This document shows, one piece after another, positions 44,241-59,164 of a DNA stretch of 64,000 nt (its first letter is position 1; each line of letters starts with the position of its first letter). Below the pieces are notes generated by a model. That model was not told the DNA's origin, searched no databases, and was given only the letters and a program-made list of their open reading frames with translations. The stretch is from Mesostigma viride (Eukaryota; Streptophyta; Mesostigmatophyceae; Mesostigmatales; Mesostigmataceae), in assembly GCA_009746045.1 (NCBI GenBank), contig RPFO01000097.1, positions 841,646-905,645 on the forward strand, in the 5' to 3' direction. The translations under genes were made by a program, and so were the position numbers.

Positions 44241-47200
44241 CCTTCCCATGTTGGAGCACCTCCACCTGCGGCAGCGCCGGCACCGATTGGTCAGCACGGC
44301 GGACAACCGTTTTCCAACGTACGTTGCCCTTCCATGTCGTTATCTCATTTTCCCGTTCGAACTCGCTCATGCTTGGTAGCGACATGGTCTGGAATGTTCT
44401 TGTTGTAAGCATCTTTCCATGATAATGGAGTTATTTGCATATAAGGCAGTTAGTGAGCTTCATAATGGCAACTTATGTTTATGGCGTCCCCAGCTAATTG
44501 CACCCACCAAATCCATGACTATGTTGTAACTTGTAATTAGTTTCTGAACATCGTGTTTAATTTCTTATGTTGCTGACCCAAAACAGGGAAGTTCAAGACA
44601 AAATCCAACACCAGTGCCCAGTTGTGAAGGCACAAACAAGGCAACCAGGAAAAGGAAGGCCTCCTACAAGTGTGCTCGCAGAGGTATTTCTGGGAGGCGC
44701 TGCTGTGACAACACGGGCACCCATCCGGACAATCCACTTGTGGCCGGCCTTGAACCACTTCAATTCGTTGGCTCTCATTTATACTGCACGGGGTGCGCGG
44801 ATGCTGTACGCTCCAAGAAAAGGTACGCTTGGGTATGCGCGTGTTGTTTTTACTCTACATGTCATCAATACATTGAACAACCTTTTTCTGATTTGCGTCG
44901 TTTATCAAGCACAGTCTCTTAGTTGCCTTAGCTTTCATGGTGTTCACCAAGGCCATATCAAATATTGTAGTAGTGCATAATGTAACTCTTTTGGCTGAAT
45001 GTTCTTTGGGTTTTGTTGATTGGCCTGTGATTGGTCTTTATGGCCTGCTAGTTTTGGTTTACGGTATGGTTTTGCTTGGAAATAGATTTTTATTCTACAG
45101 AAGCCTTATTGCAGCGTTTATGGTAGATGAGCCCGTTTGGCAGCCCTATGCCGGGCGTAATCTTATCTTAACCTCGTGGCTTGTCCTTTCCTACTAGCAC
45201 ATTACTGACAAGCCACACACAACATGGGGTCGCAAGAAAACCTTAGCATAGCGCTCCATGGGGTGTTCATGGCAAGCCCAATGCGTGGTGGCTAAATGTT
45301 TAACCTTACTCGGGGGCTCGGCGTGCCATGCTTCCAAGTTCGTTGTCTCTTTTCATTAATATAACTCTCCCCATTTGTTACCCATTTGTCCCGCATTGTC
45401 TTACATGAATGCTTTGTACTTTGCTGTATTCCGTGTTTGTGGCGTTTCAATATCGAGCAGCACCTTGAGCACTACGGAGATTAACCAATTTATTGACGCC
45501 CTGAAGCCTTACCCCAATGTTGACTGCGGTCAAATATATGAGACCCCCAAGCTCGCTAATCAGGCGCTCGACAAAGCCAACAAGCAAGAGCTCAAGAATG
45601 GGCCCCTAAATTTTCACGACCTCAACTGGGTGTTGGTGTTTTGCGATAAAGGTCCAAAGCAAAGGGTCCTTTTGCGATCTAGCTTACCAACCAACAGAAC
45701 CGCTGACTATTTGAGCGGCGAGGGCGAAAGGGCAAACTGCAAGCCTCGTTGTAGACGAAACGAGAGCAATGCACAAAAGACATCAAAAGCTTGCGCCCCG
45801 CCTTCGGACGCCCCACTGGATGCCCCCCCGGCTGCCGTGCCCTCTGCCCCGGCTGCGGTGCCCTCCGCCCCGGCTGCCGTGCCCTGCGCCCCGGCTGCCG
45901 TGCCCTCCGCCCCGGCTGCCGTGCCCTGCGCCCCGGCTGCCGTGCCCTCCGCCCCGGCTGCCGTGCCCTGCGCCCCGGCTGCCGTGCCATGCGCCCCGGC
46001 TGCCGTGCCCTCCGCCCCGGCTGCCGTGCCCTGCGCCCCGGCTGCCGTGCCCTCCGCCCCGGCTGCGGTGCCCTCCGCCCCGGCTGCGGCGCCCTCCGCC
46101 CCGGCTGCCGTGCCCTGCGCCCCGGCTGCTGTGCCCTCCGCCCTGGCTGCGGTGCCCTGCGCCCCGGCTGCTGTGCCCTCCGCCCCGGCTGCTGTGCCCT
46201 CCGCCCCGGCTGCCGTGCCCTGCGCCCCGGCTGCCGTGCCCTGCGCCCCGGCTGCCGTGCCCTGCGCCCCGGCTGCCGTGCCCTCCGCCCCGGCTGCCGT
46301 GCCCTGCGCCCCGGCTGCGGTGCCCTCCGCCCCGGCTGCGGTGCCCTCCGCCCCGGCTGCCGTGCCCTCCGCCCCGGCTGCCGTGCCCTGCGCCCCGGCT
46401 GCCGTGCCCTGCGCCCCGGCTGCCGTGCCCTGCGCCCCGGCTGCCGTGCCCTGCGCCCCGGCTGCCGTGCCCTCCGCCCCGGCTGCCGTGCCCTGCGCCC
46501 CGGCTGCCGTGCCCTCCGCCCCGGCTGCCGTGCCCTGCGCCCCGGCTGCCGTGCCATGCGCCCCGGCTGCCGTGCCCTCCGCCCCGGCTGCCGTGCCCTG
46601 CGCCCCGGCTGCCGTGCCCTCCGCCCCGGCTGCGGTGCCCTCCGCCCCGGCTGCGGCGCCCTCCGCCCCGGCTGCCGTGCCCTGCGCCCCGCCTTCGGAC
46701 GCCCCACTGGATGCCCCCCCGGCTGCCGTGCCCTCTGCCCCGGCTGCGGTGCCCTCCGCCCCGGCTGCCGTGCCCTGCGCCCCGGCTGCCGTGCCCTCCG
46801 CCCCGGCTGCCGTGCCCTGCGCCCCGGCTGCCGTGCCCTCCGCCCCGGCTGCCGTGCCCTGCGCCCCGGCTGCCGTGCCATGCGCCCCGGCTGCCGTGCC
46901 CTCCGCCCCGGCTGCCGTGCCCTGCGCCCCGGCTGCCGTGCCCTCCGCCCCGGCTGCGGTGCCCTCCGCCCCGGCTGCGGCGCCCTCCGCCCCGGCTGCC
47001 GTGCCCTGCGCCCCGGCTGCTGTGCCCTCCGCCCTGGCTGCGGTGCCCTGCGCCCCGGCTGCTGTGCCCTCCGCCCCGGCTGCTGTGCCCTCCGCCCCGG
47101 CTGCCGTGCCCTGCGCCCCGGCTGCCGTGCCCTGCGCCCCGGCTGCCGTGCCCTGCGCCCCGGCTGCCGTGCCCTCCGCCCCGGCTGCCGTGCCCTGCGC

Positions 47201-47459
47201 CCCGGCTGCGGTGCCCTCCGCCCCGGCTGCGGTGCCCTGCGCCCCGGCTGCGGTGCCCTCCGCCCCGGCTGCCGTGCCCTGCGCCCCGGCTGCCGTGCCC
47301 TGCGCCCCGGCTGCCGTGCCCTGCGCCCCGGCTGCCGTGCCCTGCGCCCCGGCTGCCGTGCCCTGCGCCCCGGCTGCGGTGCCCTCCGCCCCGCGGGGTG
47401 CATCATCAACATTAGCTGCCGGACAAGAAGTGCAGGAGGATGATCCGGACAGCGATTCA

Positions 47460-47527
<68 letters not shown>

Positions 47528-48722
47528 CGACTGCCCGACTGCCCGACGGCCCGACGGCCCGACTGCCCGACTGTCCGACTGCCCGACTGCCCGACTGCCC
47601 GACTGCCCGACTGCCCGACTGCCCGACTGCCCAACTGCCCGACTGCCCGACTGCCCGACTGCCCGACTGCCCGACTGCCCGACTGCCCGACTGCCCGACT
47701 GTCCGACTGCCCGACTGCCCGACTGCCCGACTGCCCGACTGCCCGACTGCCCGACTGCCCGACTGCCCGACTGCCCGCCTGTCCGACTGCCCGACTGCCC
47801 GACTGCCCAACTGCCCGACTGCCCGACTGCCCGACTGCCCGACTGCCCGACTGCCCGACTGCCCGACTGCCCGACTTCCCGACTGCCCGACTTCCCGACT
47901 GCCCGACTGCCCGACTGCCCGACTGCCCGACTGCCGGACTGCCCGACTGCCCGACTGCCGGGCTGCCCGACTGCCCGACTGCCGGACTGCCCGACTGCCC
48001 GACTGCCGGACTGCCCGACTGCCCGACTTCCCGACTGCCCGACTGCCCGACTGCCCGACTGCCCGACTGCCCGACTGCCCGACTGCCCGACTGCCCGACT
48101 GCCCGACTGCCCGACTGCCCGACTGCCCGACTGCCCGACTGCCCGACTGCCCGACTGCCCGACTGCCCGACTGCCCGACTGTCCGACTGCCCGACTTCCC
48201 GACTGCCCGACTGCCCGACTTCCCGACTGTCCGACTGCCCGACTGCCCGACTGCCCGACTGCCCGACTGCCCGACTGCCCGACTGCCCGACTGCCCGACT
48301 GCCCGACTGCCCGACTGTCCGACTGCCCGACTGCCCGACTGCCCGACTGCCCAACTGCCCGACTTCCCGACTGCCCGACTGCCCGACTGCCCGACTGCCC
48401 GACTGCCCGACTGTCCGACTGCCCGACTGCCCGACTGCCCGACTGCCCGACTGCCCGACTGCCCGACTGCCGGACTGCCCGACTGCCCGACTGCCGGACC
48501 GCCCGACTGCCCGACTGCCGGGCTGCCCGACTGCCCGACTGCCGGACTGCCCGACTGTCCGACTGCCCGACTGCCCGACTGCCCGACTGCCCGACTGCCC
48601 GACTGCCCGACTGCCCGACTGCCCGACTGCCCGACTGCCCGACTGCCCGACTGCCCGACTGCCCGACTGCCCGACTGCCCGACTGCCCGACTGCCCGACT
48701 GCCCGACTGCCCGACTGCCTGA
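44158..48722 (+). CDS. Spliced-looking gene inside the Mutator-like element, ending in giant repeats
   Basis: Exon a ends at 44318 (Pro-rich; PPPSPP tract from a CCACCG repeat, then [11 protein letters not shown], donor GTACGT). Exon b is 44587-44822 ([15 protein letters not shown], basic RKRKASYKC, then a Cys/His-rich part, CARRG, RRCC and [14 protein letters not shown]; acceptor ACAG, donor GTACGC, phase 2). Exon c starts at 45461 (acceptor GCAG), restores the frame as SerThrLeu, and encodes a globular ~110 aa domain ([35 protein letters not shown]) before running into Ala/Val/Pro repeats (45829) and the 8 bp-unit repeat, stopping at 48722. The three phases agree, which supports a real gene. 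The Cys/His part could be a degenerate DNA-binding finger. The family is not recognised. Confidence 0.45.
45829..47395 (+). repeat. 21 bp minisatellite (about 75 units)
   Basis: Unit CCGGCTGCCGTGCCCTSCGC plus one C, encoding [15 protein letters not shown] unit-breaking block (CGCCTTCGGACGCCCCACTGG) occurs at about 45798 and again 891 bp later, followed by the same order of unit variants, so the array contains a higher-order duplication. Confidence 0.95.
47457..47528 (+). repeat. (CGCA)n microsatellite
   Basis: About 17 tetranucleotide units between the two large arrays. It reads Thr-His-Ala-Arg repeats. Confidence 0.95.
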
Positions 48723-49182
48723 CTGCCCGACTGCCCGACTGCCCGACTGCCCGACTGCCCGACTGCCCGACTGCCCGACTGCCCGACTGCCCGACTGCCC
48801 GACTGCCGGACTGCCCGACTGCCCGACTGCCGGACTGCCCGACTGCCCGACTGCCGTGCTGCCCGACTGCCCGACTGCCGGACTGCCCGACTGTCCGACT
48901 GCCCGACTGCCCGACTGCCCGACTGCCCGACTGCCCGACTGCCCGACTGCCCGACTGCCCGACTGCCCGACTGCCCGACTGCCCGACTGCCCGACTGCCC
49001 GACTGCCCGACTGCCCGACTGCCCGACTGCCCGACTGCCCGACTGCCCGACTGCCCGACTGCCCGACTGCCCGACTGCCCGACTGCCCGACTGCCCGACT
49101 GCCCGACTGCCCGACTGCCCGACTTCCCGACTTCCCGACTGCCCGACTGCCCGACTGCCGGGCTGCCCGACTGCCCGACTGC
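47529..49182 (+). repeat. 8 bp minisatellite (GACTGCCC)n, over 200 units
   Basis: A 1.65 kb array with scattered variants (GACTTCCC, GACTGTCC, GACTGCCG). Because 8 and 3 are coprime, all three frames encode the same octapeptide cycle (PDCPTARL on the plus strand). With almost no stops, both strands show very long open frames. Confidence 0.97.
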
Positions 49183-50206
49183 CAACCTAACGAACTCCCT
49201 CTCACTGCGTCTCTCTCTGCTGGGCTTCCTTTTCCCTTTTTCTCCCCCGTTATTGTATTGTGGTTGTGCATGTGCATGTAATGCCCATATGTACGCAAAT
49301 AGAAAAAGAGATTCCTGAAGTTTTTCATCCATAGCTTGTCACGAATCATTGTTTGTGTGTGGTTGAGTCCAGGGTTCTAAACTCAGTGCTTGTCTATTTG
49401 CTCTTAATGCAGGAGGTGGTGACCGAGCTTTCGGCATGAAGATTCCAAGACTACCCTCATATTGGAGCATTATCAGCTGGCAGCTGCAAATGCCCAAGGG
49501 CTGCAATGGATGGAGCTCTCGAGTTGAAGGGCCCATTATCATAAAGGCCTGCCTTCACGTTGGCCATGTTACACAGTCATGAATGAATAAATTAATAAAC
49601 ACGTAGACAGCGTCAGCATATTTCCTGATGGAATGGGGAAGGGGGGATGGGGACAGTCATAAGCTAGCCGCAGTGGTGCAGTATCATGTGTCTTATATGC
49701 ATACTGCTATAAAACTGGGCACCTTGAAAATTTTCCTCGTGGGCTAGCTAGGATCCATGCGACAACTGGATGATTGTGAGGTTCTTCAACATCTACCTGG
49801 TCAGTAATAAAGTTGCAGTAGTAAGTAAAGTTGCAGGTGGCCGGCCAACACAAGGTATGCGTTGCTAACATTCAACACATGCATGCGTCTGCTGATTTAA
49901 TAATGCATACCGATGCTGGTTGACCTTGATAGCTAATTTATTGGCGGATCCACACGTCACGTTGCCGTAAGTAATAATCATAAGATGTCATGATTGACTG
50001 CGTCAACGAGCATACATCCCCATTGGAATGGTTGAGCAATGAGCCCCGACCAAATTATCAGTCAAACCTTAATTTGGGTTGAAAGAGCGTCAAACACATT
50101 CTTGATTGTCCAAATTCTTACTATATGATCTGACGTGCATCCATCCTCACAATGCCAATGGCCGCTGTCTCATGGATGACAGGAACATGTTTCCTGCTCT
50201 AAAATT
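49183..50206. other. Mutator-like element interior, no confident gene
   Basis: A possible terminal exon follows the acceptor CTTAATGCAG at 49412 (GGDRAFGMKIPRLPSYW, stop near 49580) but is unconnected to a clear upstream donor. The rest (49600-50206) is AT-rich without open frames. Confidence 0.3.
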
Positions 50207-50700
50207 AAATTAAATAAATTATAGCATGCCTCGGTGGGGTGGGCATGTAGCACCTAGAGTGCTTTCCAGTCCCTGTAAGTTGCACAGTGGGAAAGGGGCA
50301 AAGACACCTGCGTCCTCACTCATGCCCGAAGGCAGGCCACAGCTGCGTTCAACGCTCGTTGGACTATGGCAAACTGTGGGTGTGCTAAAGCTGAAATATG
50401 CGCGAGTATGCTGGTATGTTGGCTGCTCTAAGGACCGAGCCACTGATGGCCAGAGGTGGAATCATCTTGCACGTAGTCTAGCTAGCCAACCCCAACACTG
50501 TCCCAAGGTACCTAGCCACAAAGACCCCACTAGCTGCAGGCATGGGTGCCAACAAAGTGTGATTCGGCTAGGATCGGCTCCCAAACATGCGAGCCATACA
50601 TGTGTGCTTTACATTTACGCACACACTGACAACCTCAGCCCAGGTCGATCCACGTTGGTTGACATTAGACAACGTATTGACGCTGTAATTACCAAATAAG
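50207..50700 (-). mobile_element. LINE-type 3' end fragment inside the Mutator-like element
   Basis: The minus strand ends GGTGCTACATGCCCACC, CCACCGAGGCATGC, then TATAATTTATTTAATTT, matching the common LINE 3' hairpin plus tail. The body is not clearly related to LINEs A to C. Its upstream limit is unknown. Confidence 0.45.
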
Positions 50701-51696
50701 CAAAAAAGCTCACCATGGGCTCAACAATTTTCAGGCACGGCATGTGCACGGCAGTTGCCTGCACCTATTTTACAATGCACGTCAGTGGTAAAAAGCTTGG
50801 TACTGTATTTCATTGATATTTGTAATGCCATCCTTGCCTGCATGTCCCAAGGGCTACTCCAAAAAAAGAAGAAGCAGTATCAACGACAAGCTTTCTACTT
50901 TAGGACACAAGGATCCCTACTATACAAACACTCATACAAGAACAAACCCAGCATTCAACAAACCCATCACCAAATGATACAGTGGTCAGTCACACTCTGC
51001 AACACTAAACTTGAAGGATACAGCAACACTAGCAACCTACGCAAAATAAGCAAGATACTGTAACAGATACATGTGGTCCAGTTCCCAGATACGGGCTGAC
51101 AGTTCCGCGAGGGCCGACAAGGTGTGCTACCAAGCTTTACGCAGAAAATCAGAAGAGAAAGGCGCGCACGATGACCGCGTCCAGACGCATTTCCCGGTAT
51201 ATCTCTTCAAGGTCTACTTGGAAACTTGGTAGCGAGGTATGGAGAGGCAATGCATAAAAAGCTCGGAAGCTAACGAGAGAAGGCAGGGTGGGGGGAAGAA
51301 GACAGGACGGGACGTTGGAGGAACGCATGAGACGGAGGGAGGGAGCGAGCAAGGGAGGGAGGGAGGGAGAAAAAAACGAGAGAGGGAAAGATTGCCAGAC
51401 AAAAGATCGATTCGAAGAGGAAACTAAGTGTGCCGACATTACTGCGAGTAGAGAAAGCAGAATTTTTATTGCTATGGATCCCAGGGACGTCAAAGACTGT
51501 TTGTCTCCTACTTTAGACAAATTAGGGTCCGATGATTATACTTTAGAACAACCATGGCATTCTCGTCGCCCAACTTCCCGGCTGCGCAATTGCCAGGCAA
51601 TAGTCACTACTGCATCACAAAGAAACCAGAAGTTTTTGCCACCTTCAAGCGTAAATTGCCAGCACCTTGGCAAAAATAATGCAATGATGCCAATTG
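50701..51696. other. Mutator-like element interior, no gene recognised
   Basis: Contains a purine-rich tract (51280-51400, GGGAGGGA words) whose open frames on both strands are low complexity. The sequence next to the right TIR carries no splice or coding signal I can support. Confidence 0.4.
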
Positions 51697-51906
51697 CATC
51701 CTTGACTGCGCTTGTAGTCAACAAAGAAATTAGCCAAGTCCTACAGTAATTGGCGCGGCAGGCCCTTTTTTCCCGCGTAACTCGTGTGCCGGTCCGGCGC
51801 GGCGTGGCCTGGGCAGGCGCGTCGGACTTAGTGCGGTGGTGTCCCGGAACCCCGCACTCACCCCCGCACTAGAGTTTGTGTCATCAGAGCCAAATTATGC
51901 GCTTCC
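51697..51906 (-). repeat. Right TIR of the Mutator-like element
   Basis: Inverted copy of 42206-42415, reading identical over 210 bp. Confidence 0.95.
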
Positions 51907-51915
51907 ATGTGCGGC

Positions 51916-52313
51916 GGCCCATGTGGGCAACAACAACATCATCAGTCATGATCAGTTTCCCGCACGTTCAGTGTAAGTTTAGTTCAGCTCTTGTACGATA
52001 GACGTGTTCTGGCCAAAAAATGCCGATTCCAGGGCATGCCAACTGCCAAGTAGTAATTCCAACCGCCAAGTAGTAGAGTACTGCATTAAGGCAAGATCTG
52101 AGAAGATACAGATGGGACGACCGCCAGTGCAAAAAGTAATGAAGCAGGAGCGACAGTCAGCAGTCATTTGATTTGGAAGACCAGGGGAGACCGGGAGAGC
52201 GACTCTGGCTGGGAATGACAGCAATTCACGGCGGTAATGAGGGAAGCAACAACGACGTCGGCCAGGAGTCGATGGAGGCCAGGCGTCCTCACTAGACGCG
52301 GGCAGGTGTCAAC
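51916..52313 (+). promoter_or_regulatory. Right half of the divergent intergenic region
   Basis: About 400 bp between the Mutator-like element and the start codon of the Arg/Gly-rich protein. It would hold that gene's promoter and 5'UTR. No specific element identified. Confidence 0.4.
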
Positions 52314-56369
<4,056 letters not shown>

Positions 56370-56598
56370 CCGGTAGCATGCGTGTTGCGATGGTGGACAG
56401 GATCAGGCCTTGCCTCTGGTTGGCACGGCAGGGGTTGCCTCTCATTGGCTGTGGCAACTGTTGGTGGGGTCAGTCGCTGGCGGTGGGTGATGCGCTTCCG
56501 TGGGCGGGTACAGTGTGTGTGCGCATTGGTTATCTGACGAATAAGGAGCACGCCACGTAATACGTGGCTGGACAAGGCGGACTGAGATCGTGGTTTTC

Positions 56599-56604
56599 AA
56601 TAAA
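56599..56604 (+). terminator. Possible AATAAA polyadenylation signal
   Basis: AATAAA 230 bp after the stop codon at 56369. No TGTAA occurs between the stop and 56950, so this is the only candidate I see. Confidence 0.25.
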
Positions 56605-56698
56605 TGTACGCGGCAAGCACGTAGTATAAATCCCCAAATGTTTCAAACGGAGAATGGATTATGGTGGGGAATATGAGCACCTGTGTTCTGTATACAGT

Positions 56699-56778
56699 CA
56701 TTCACGCCTGAAGTTGGGTTCGAGGTTTTACTCGGGTCAACCCACCTGCAGGCGTGAACCCAACTTAAGGCGTGAATG
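56699..56778. repeat. Hairpin of 23 bp inverted repeats (MITE-like remnant)
   Basis: CATTCACGCCTGAAGTTGGG TTC and, inverted, GAACCCAACTTAAGGCGTGA ATG, one mismatch, with a 33 bp loop. Related words (ACTGAAGGCGTGAAC, AACCCAACTTAA) recur at 56870-56912. Confidence 0.6.
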
Positions 56779-56953
56779 GCTCTACTAAATTACACTAGTT
56801 TCAACTAAAGATACTTAAACATACGACTACGAACAACTTTGAAGTTAGAATGCTGAAATCCTATTCGACCCAACTGAAGGCGTGAACACAACTTAAGCCA
56901 ACCCAACTTAACCCGTGTTTTATTACAATGCGATACATCGCGTTGTAGGGTTA

Positions 56954-57272
56954 GAACGCAATGTATCGCGTTGTGCCGGCAGGTGAGAACTCGGAGTCTC
57001 GTGCCATAGCGTTTAAGTGCGACATTCTTCCCCCCATACAACTCACTGGTGAGCTGCGGATGTCGGCTGTCCGCCTTCCCCCCGCGCGGGGTAAGGCTGG
57101 CCCGGCCCCCGTGCTCCTCACCTTTAAGTACATGGCGGATAAGCTGCTGTTTCTTAAATGCCGCAAGAAGCTCTTGAGGACTTCCTACACACTGGACGCC
57201 GACTTGACCCTGGCACAGCAACAGCGGCGACGGGAGCTATGGCCGACCTACCTCCAGCTCCGGCAGAGCTAG
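56954..57272 (+). pseudogene. LINE ORF1-like protein, C-terminal half
   Basis: Reads PAGENSESRAIAFKCDILPP, a linker, VRLPPARGKAGPAPVLLTF and KLLFLKCRKKLLRTS, then LDADLTLAQQQRRRELWP. This is the pattern of the LINE ORF1 C-terminal domain: a strand with a KxxxL basic helix, then a D-LT--Q-RRRELWP helix. N-terminal half missing. Confidence 0.6.
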
Positions 57273-57770
57273 CGCAGGGGGGAAACCGGTATACTGGAGG
57301 CGGGGGCGGTCATACACGTCGACCACAAGCCCTGGCAGGCGCCCCCTGGCACCCCAGCAACCCCCAGTCTAGGATATATAACAGTAGTGTAGATTAGTCA
57401 GGCTTAGCCTAGCACGTGGCTCACGCCTACGCGCATGTGCGCCTGTAATGGGACTCCCCACGGATGATGCCGATTAAGAATTAGCCAAGCTTTGCCTATG
57501 CAGAGAGCTCCTCTCTGCTGAGAAGCCATGCCCTAGCCATTGTTTAGCCATGATGATCTTCCACCCTATGTCCGCGCCTTAGGTGCTGGAATACATAGTG
57601 GTGCAGGTGCACTTTGTGCACCCAGAGCAGGTGTAGTTTACACCCTACCCTTGCAGGAAGTAGCCCAGAATGTATTAAAAGCCATATGGCCCTTCTCAGG
57701 GATATGCATGTGCTACATGCATTCCTGCAACGGAGATATGTTTCAATTTCCGGCCCCACCGTTCCAGTTT
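56954..57770 (+). mobile_element. ORF1-only element, 5'-truncated
   Basis: Contains the C-terminal half of ORF1 (to 57272), a short Gly-rich stretch, then the 3'UTR (57360-57740) and the 3' hairpin (CATTCCTGCAACGGAG, about 57719-57735). As in the other copies, no ORF2 separates ORF1 from the 3'UTR. Confidence 0.75.
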
Positions 57771-57794
57771 CCGGCCCCACCGTCTAGGTCATCT

Positions 57795-57965
57795 AGTCGC
57801 TCTACACGTAAGCCAGCCATAATTTCAATGCACAAGGATACACATTTCCATCACCATTCATCTTCATCATCCTGAACGACTCGAACACGCGGACAAGATA
57901 ACGGCAGGCTCGAGCTACCATGGTCCGGATTCTCCCGATTTCTGGCCTGCGCTGGTTGTCTCCTT
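57795..57965 (+). repeat. ~170 bp element also present at 26995-27167
   Basis: Nearly identical to the other copy and ends CCTGCGCTGGTTGTCTCCTTGA, the inverted form of the ATCAAGGAGACAACCAG repeat. Confidence 0.75.
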
Positions 57966-58371
57966 GATATGTTCCAATTTAATTAAAATTTTTATCGCGT
58001 TGTAATCTGACACGTGGCAGACACAGTAGATACGAGATTTTGGTCTGAAACTCGGTAAACGGACTCCTAACATCCCTTAGACCTATAAAAAAATCCCTGG
58101 TATTTTTTCCATTTTTTTTGTGACAACTGCAAACAAATATATACCACTGAAATCAGGCATTTTTGTGGGACGAAGGTGAAGACAACCGCGATGGCGGCAG
58201 GTAGATCTCGCCAGTTTTCGCGCGAATTTCAGTGGCTGTTGGGTGGCACGACCATGATGGTGCGTTGAAAGGTTGATATTAAGTAGGTTTCTACGAGTTT
58301 GTTGAGGTACTGGGGCAAACGTAGATTATTCCAGTTTCCCACCCAACTTTTATGCGGAAACCCACTGAGGA
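57966..58371. other. No gene recognised
   Basis: AT-rich, no long open frame. Nothing I can assign. Confidence 0.4.
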
Positions 58372-59162
58372 GTAAGTAAGTACTTGCGTGTCATGCGCAT
58401 GGGCATGCCACAGAGACCAGAGTACTATGCACTAATCTCATTAGAAAAATAATTACACGAAAGTTACAAATATCGTCTGCATCATGCCCCAACCATATAA
58501 TCACTAGAAGGGGATATAATCCTCATCTGAGCTGTCCGCTACTGTAAGGGCAGACGAGGCGGTAGTGTACGTAGCGGCTATCCTCAGGGGCAATAACCTC
58601 CACCTCAGAGGACTTCGATAACCTACATTCTACCAATGAGCCGCGGGGCCCCGCCGGGGGCGGGAGAAGGCAGGAGCTTGCCCAACAGGAAGGTGCTTAT
58701 CGCAGGCAACAGCCCGTTTCTCCTTGTCTATCATGCGGGCGCGGAGTACAGATAATGCCAGAAGCCCAGGCTGCATCCTCAAGCAATTGTGTCACATAGG
58801 TCCGGGTCGCGCCGCGTCGGTGCGGGGCGCGCGCAAGTTTGCCAGTGGTTTGCGACCGGACAAGGGGACCCTGCTATAGGAGGAGGACGTGTCTACGTAC
58901 CTGGTTGGCCAGTCCTAAGCCCGCCTGCAGGGCCCACATCGGTATTCACCTGGTCTGTACGTGCGGGCAAGATGGCCGGCAAAGAGGAGGCGGCGGTACG
59001 TGGCGGATGGTATATGTGGTTGACAAGAGGGAGCTTGCAGTAGAGCTCGGCGCCCCGGGAACGGCGCTCTTGGTCGCGGACGCCGAGGACGTGACGGAGC
59101 ATTTGAGAGGGGGATATAATCCTCATCCAAGCTGTCCTGTACTGTAATGGCAGACGAGGCGG
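58372..59162 (-). mobile_element. LINE B 3' fragments (two joined pieces)
   Basis: 58372-59106 has the LINE B tail (GTAAGTAAGTAC), 3'UTR and C-terminal coding remnants (VLGVRDQERRSRGAELYCKL, ARTDQVNTDVGPAGGL). 59107-59162 repeats a 55 bp piece of the 3'UTR (compare 58510-58565), so a second truncated copy or a local duplication abuts it. Confidence 0.7.
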
Positions 59163-59164
59163 TA

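Larger units (their letters stand above)
42206..51906. mobile_element. Mutator-like element, 9.7 kb, 210 bp TIRs, 9 bp target duplication
   Basis: ATGTGCGGC flanks it at 42197-42205 and 51907-51915. TIRs 42206-42415 and 51697-51906 are both exactly 210 bp and read identical throughout. Long TIRs with a 9 bp duplication are diagnostic of Mutator-like elements (Merlin also makes 8-9 bp but with short ends). No MULE transposase (DDE plus SWIM finger) is recognised inside. The interior holds an intron-containing gene, two giant minisatellites and a LINE-tail fragment, so it is probably non-autonomous, carrying captured sequence. Confidence 0.85.

Noticed and set aside
45679-49332. Very long minus-strand open frames across the Mutator-like element minisatellites
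   Set aside because: They follow from stop-free 21 bp and 8 bp units and have no splice or domain support. The plus strand has the consistent exon phases.
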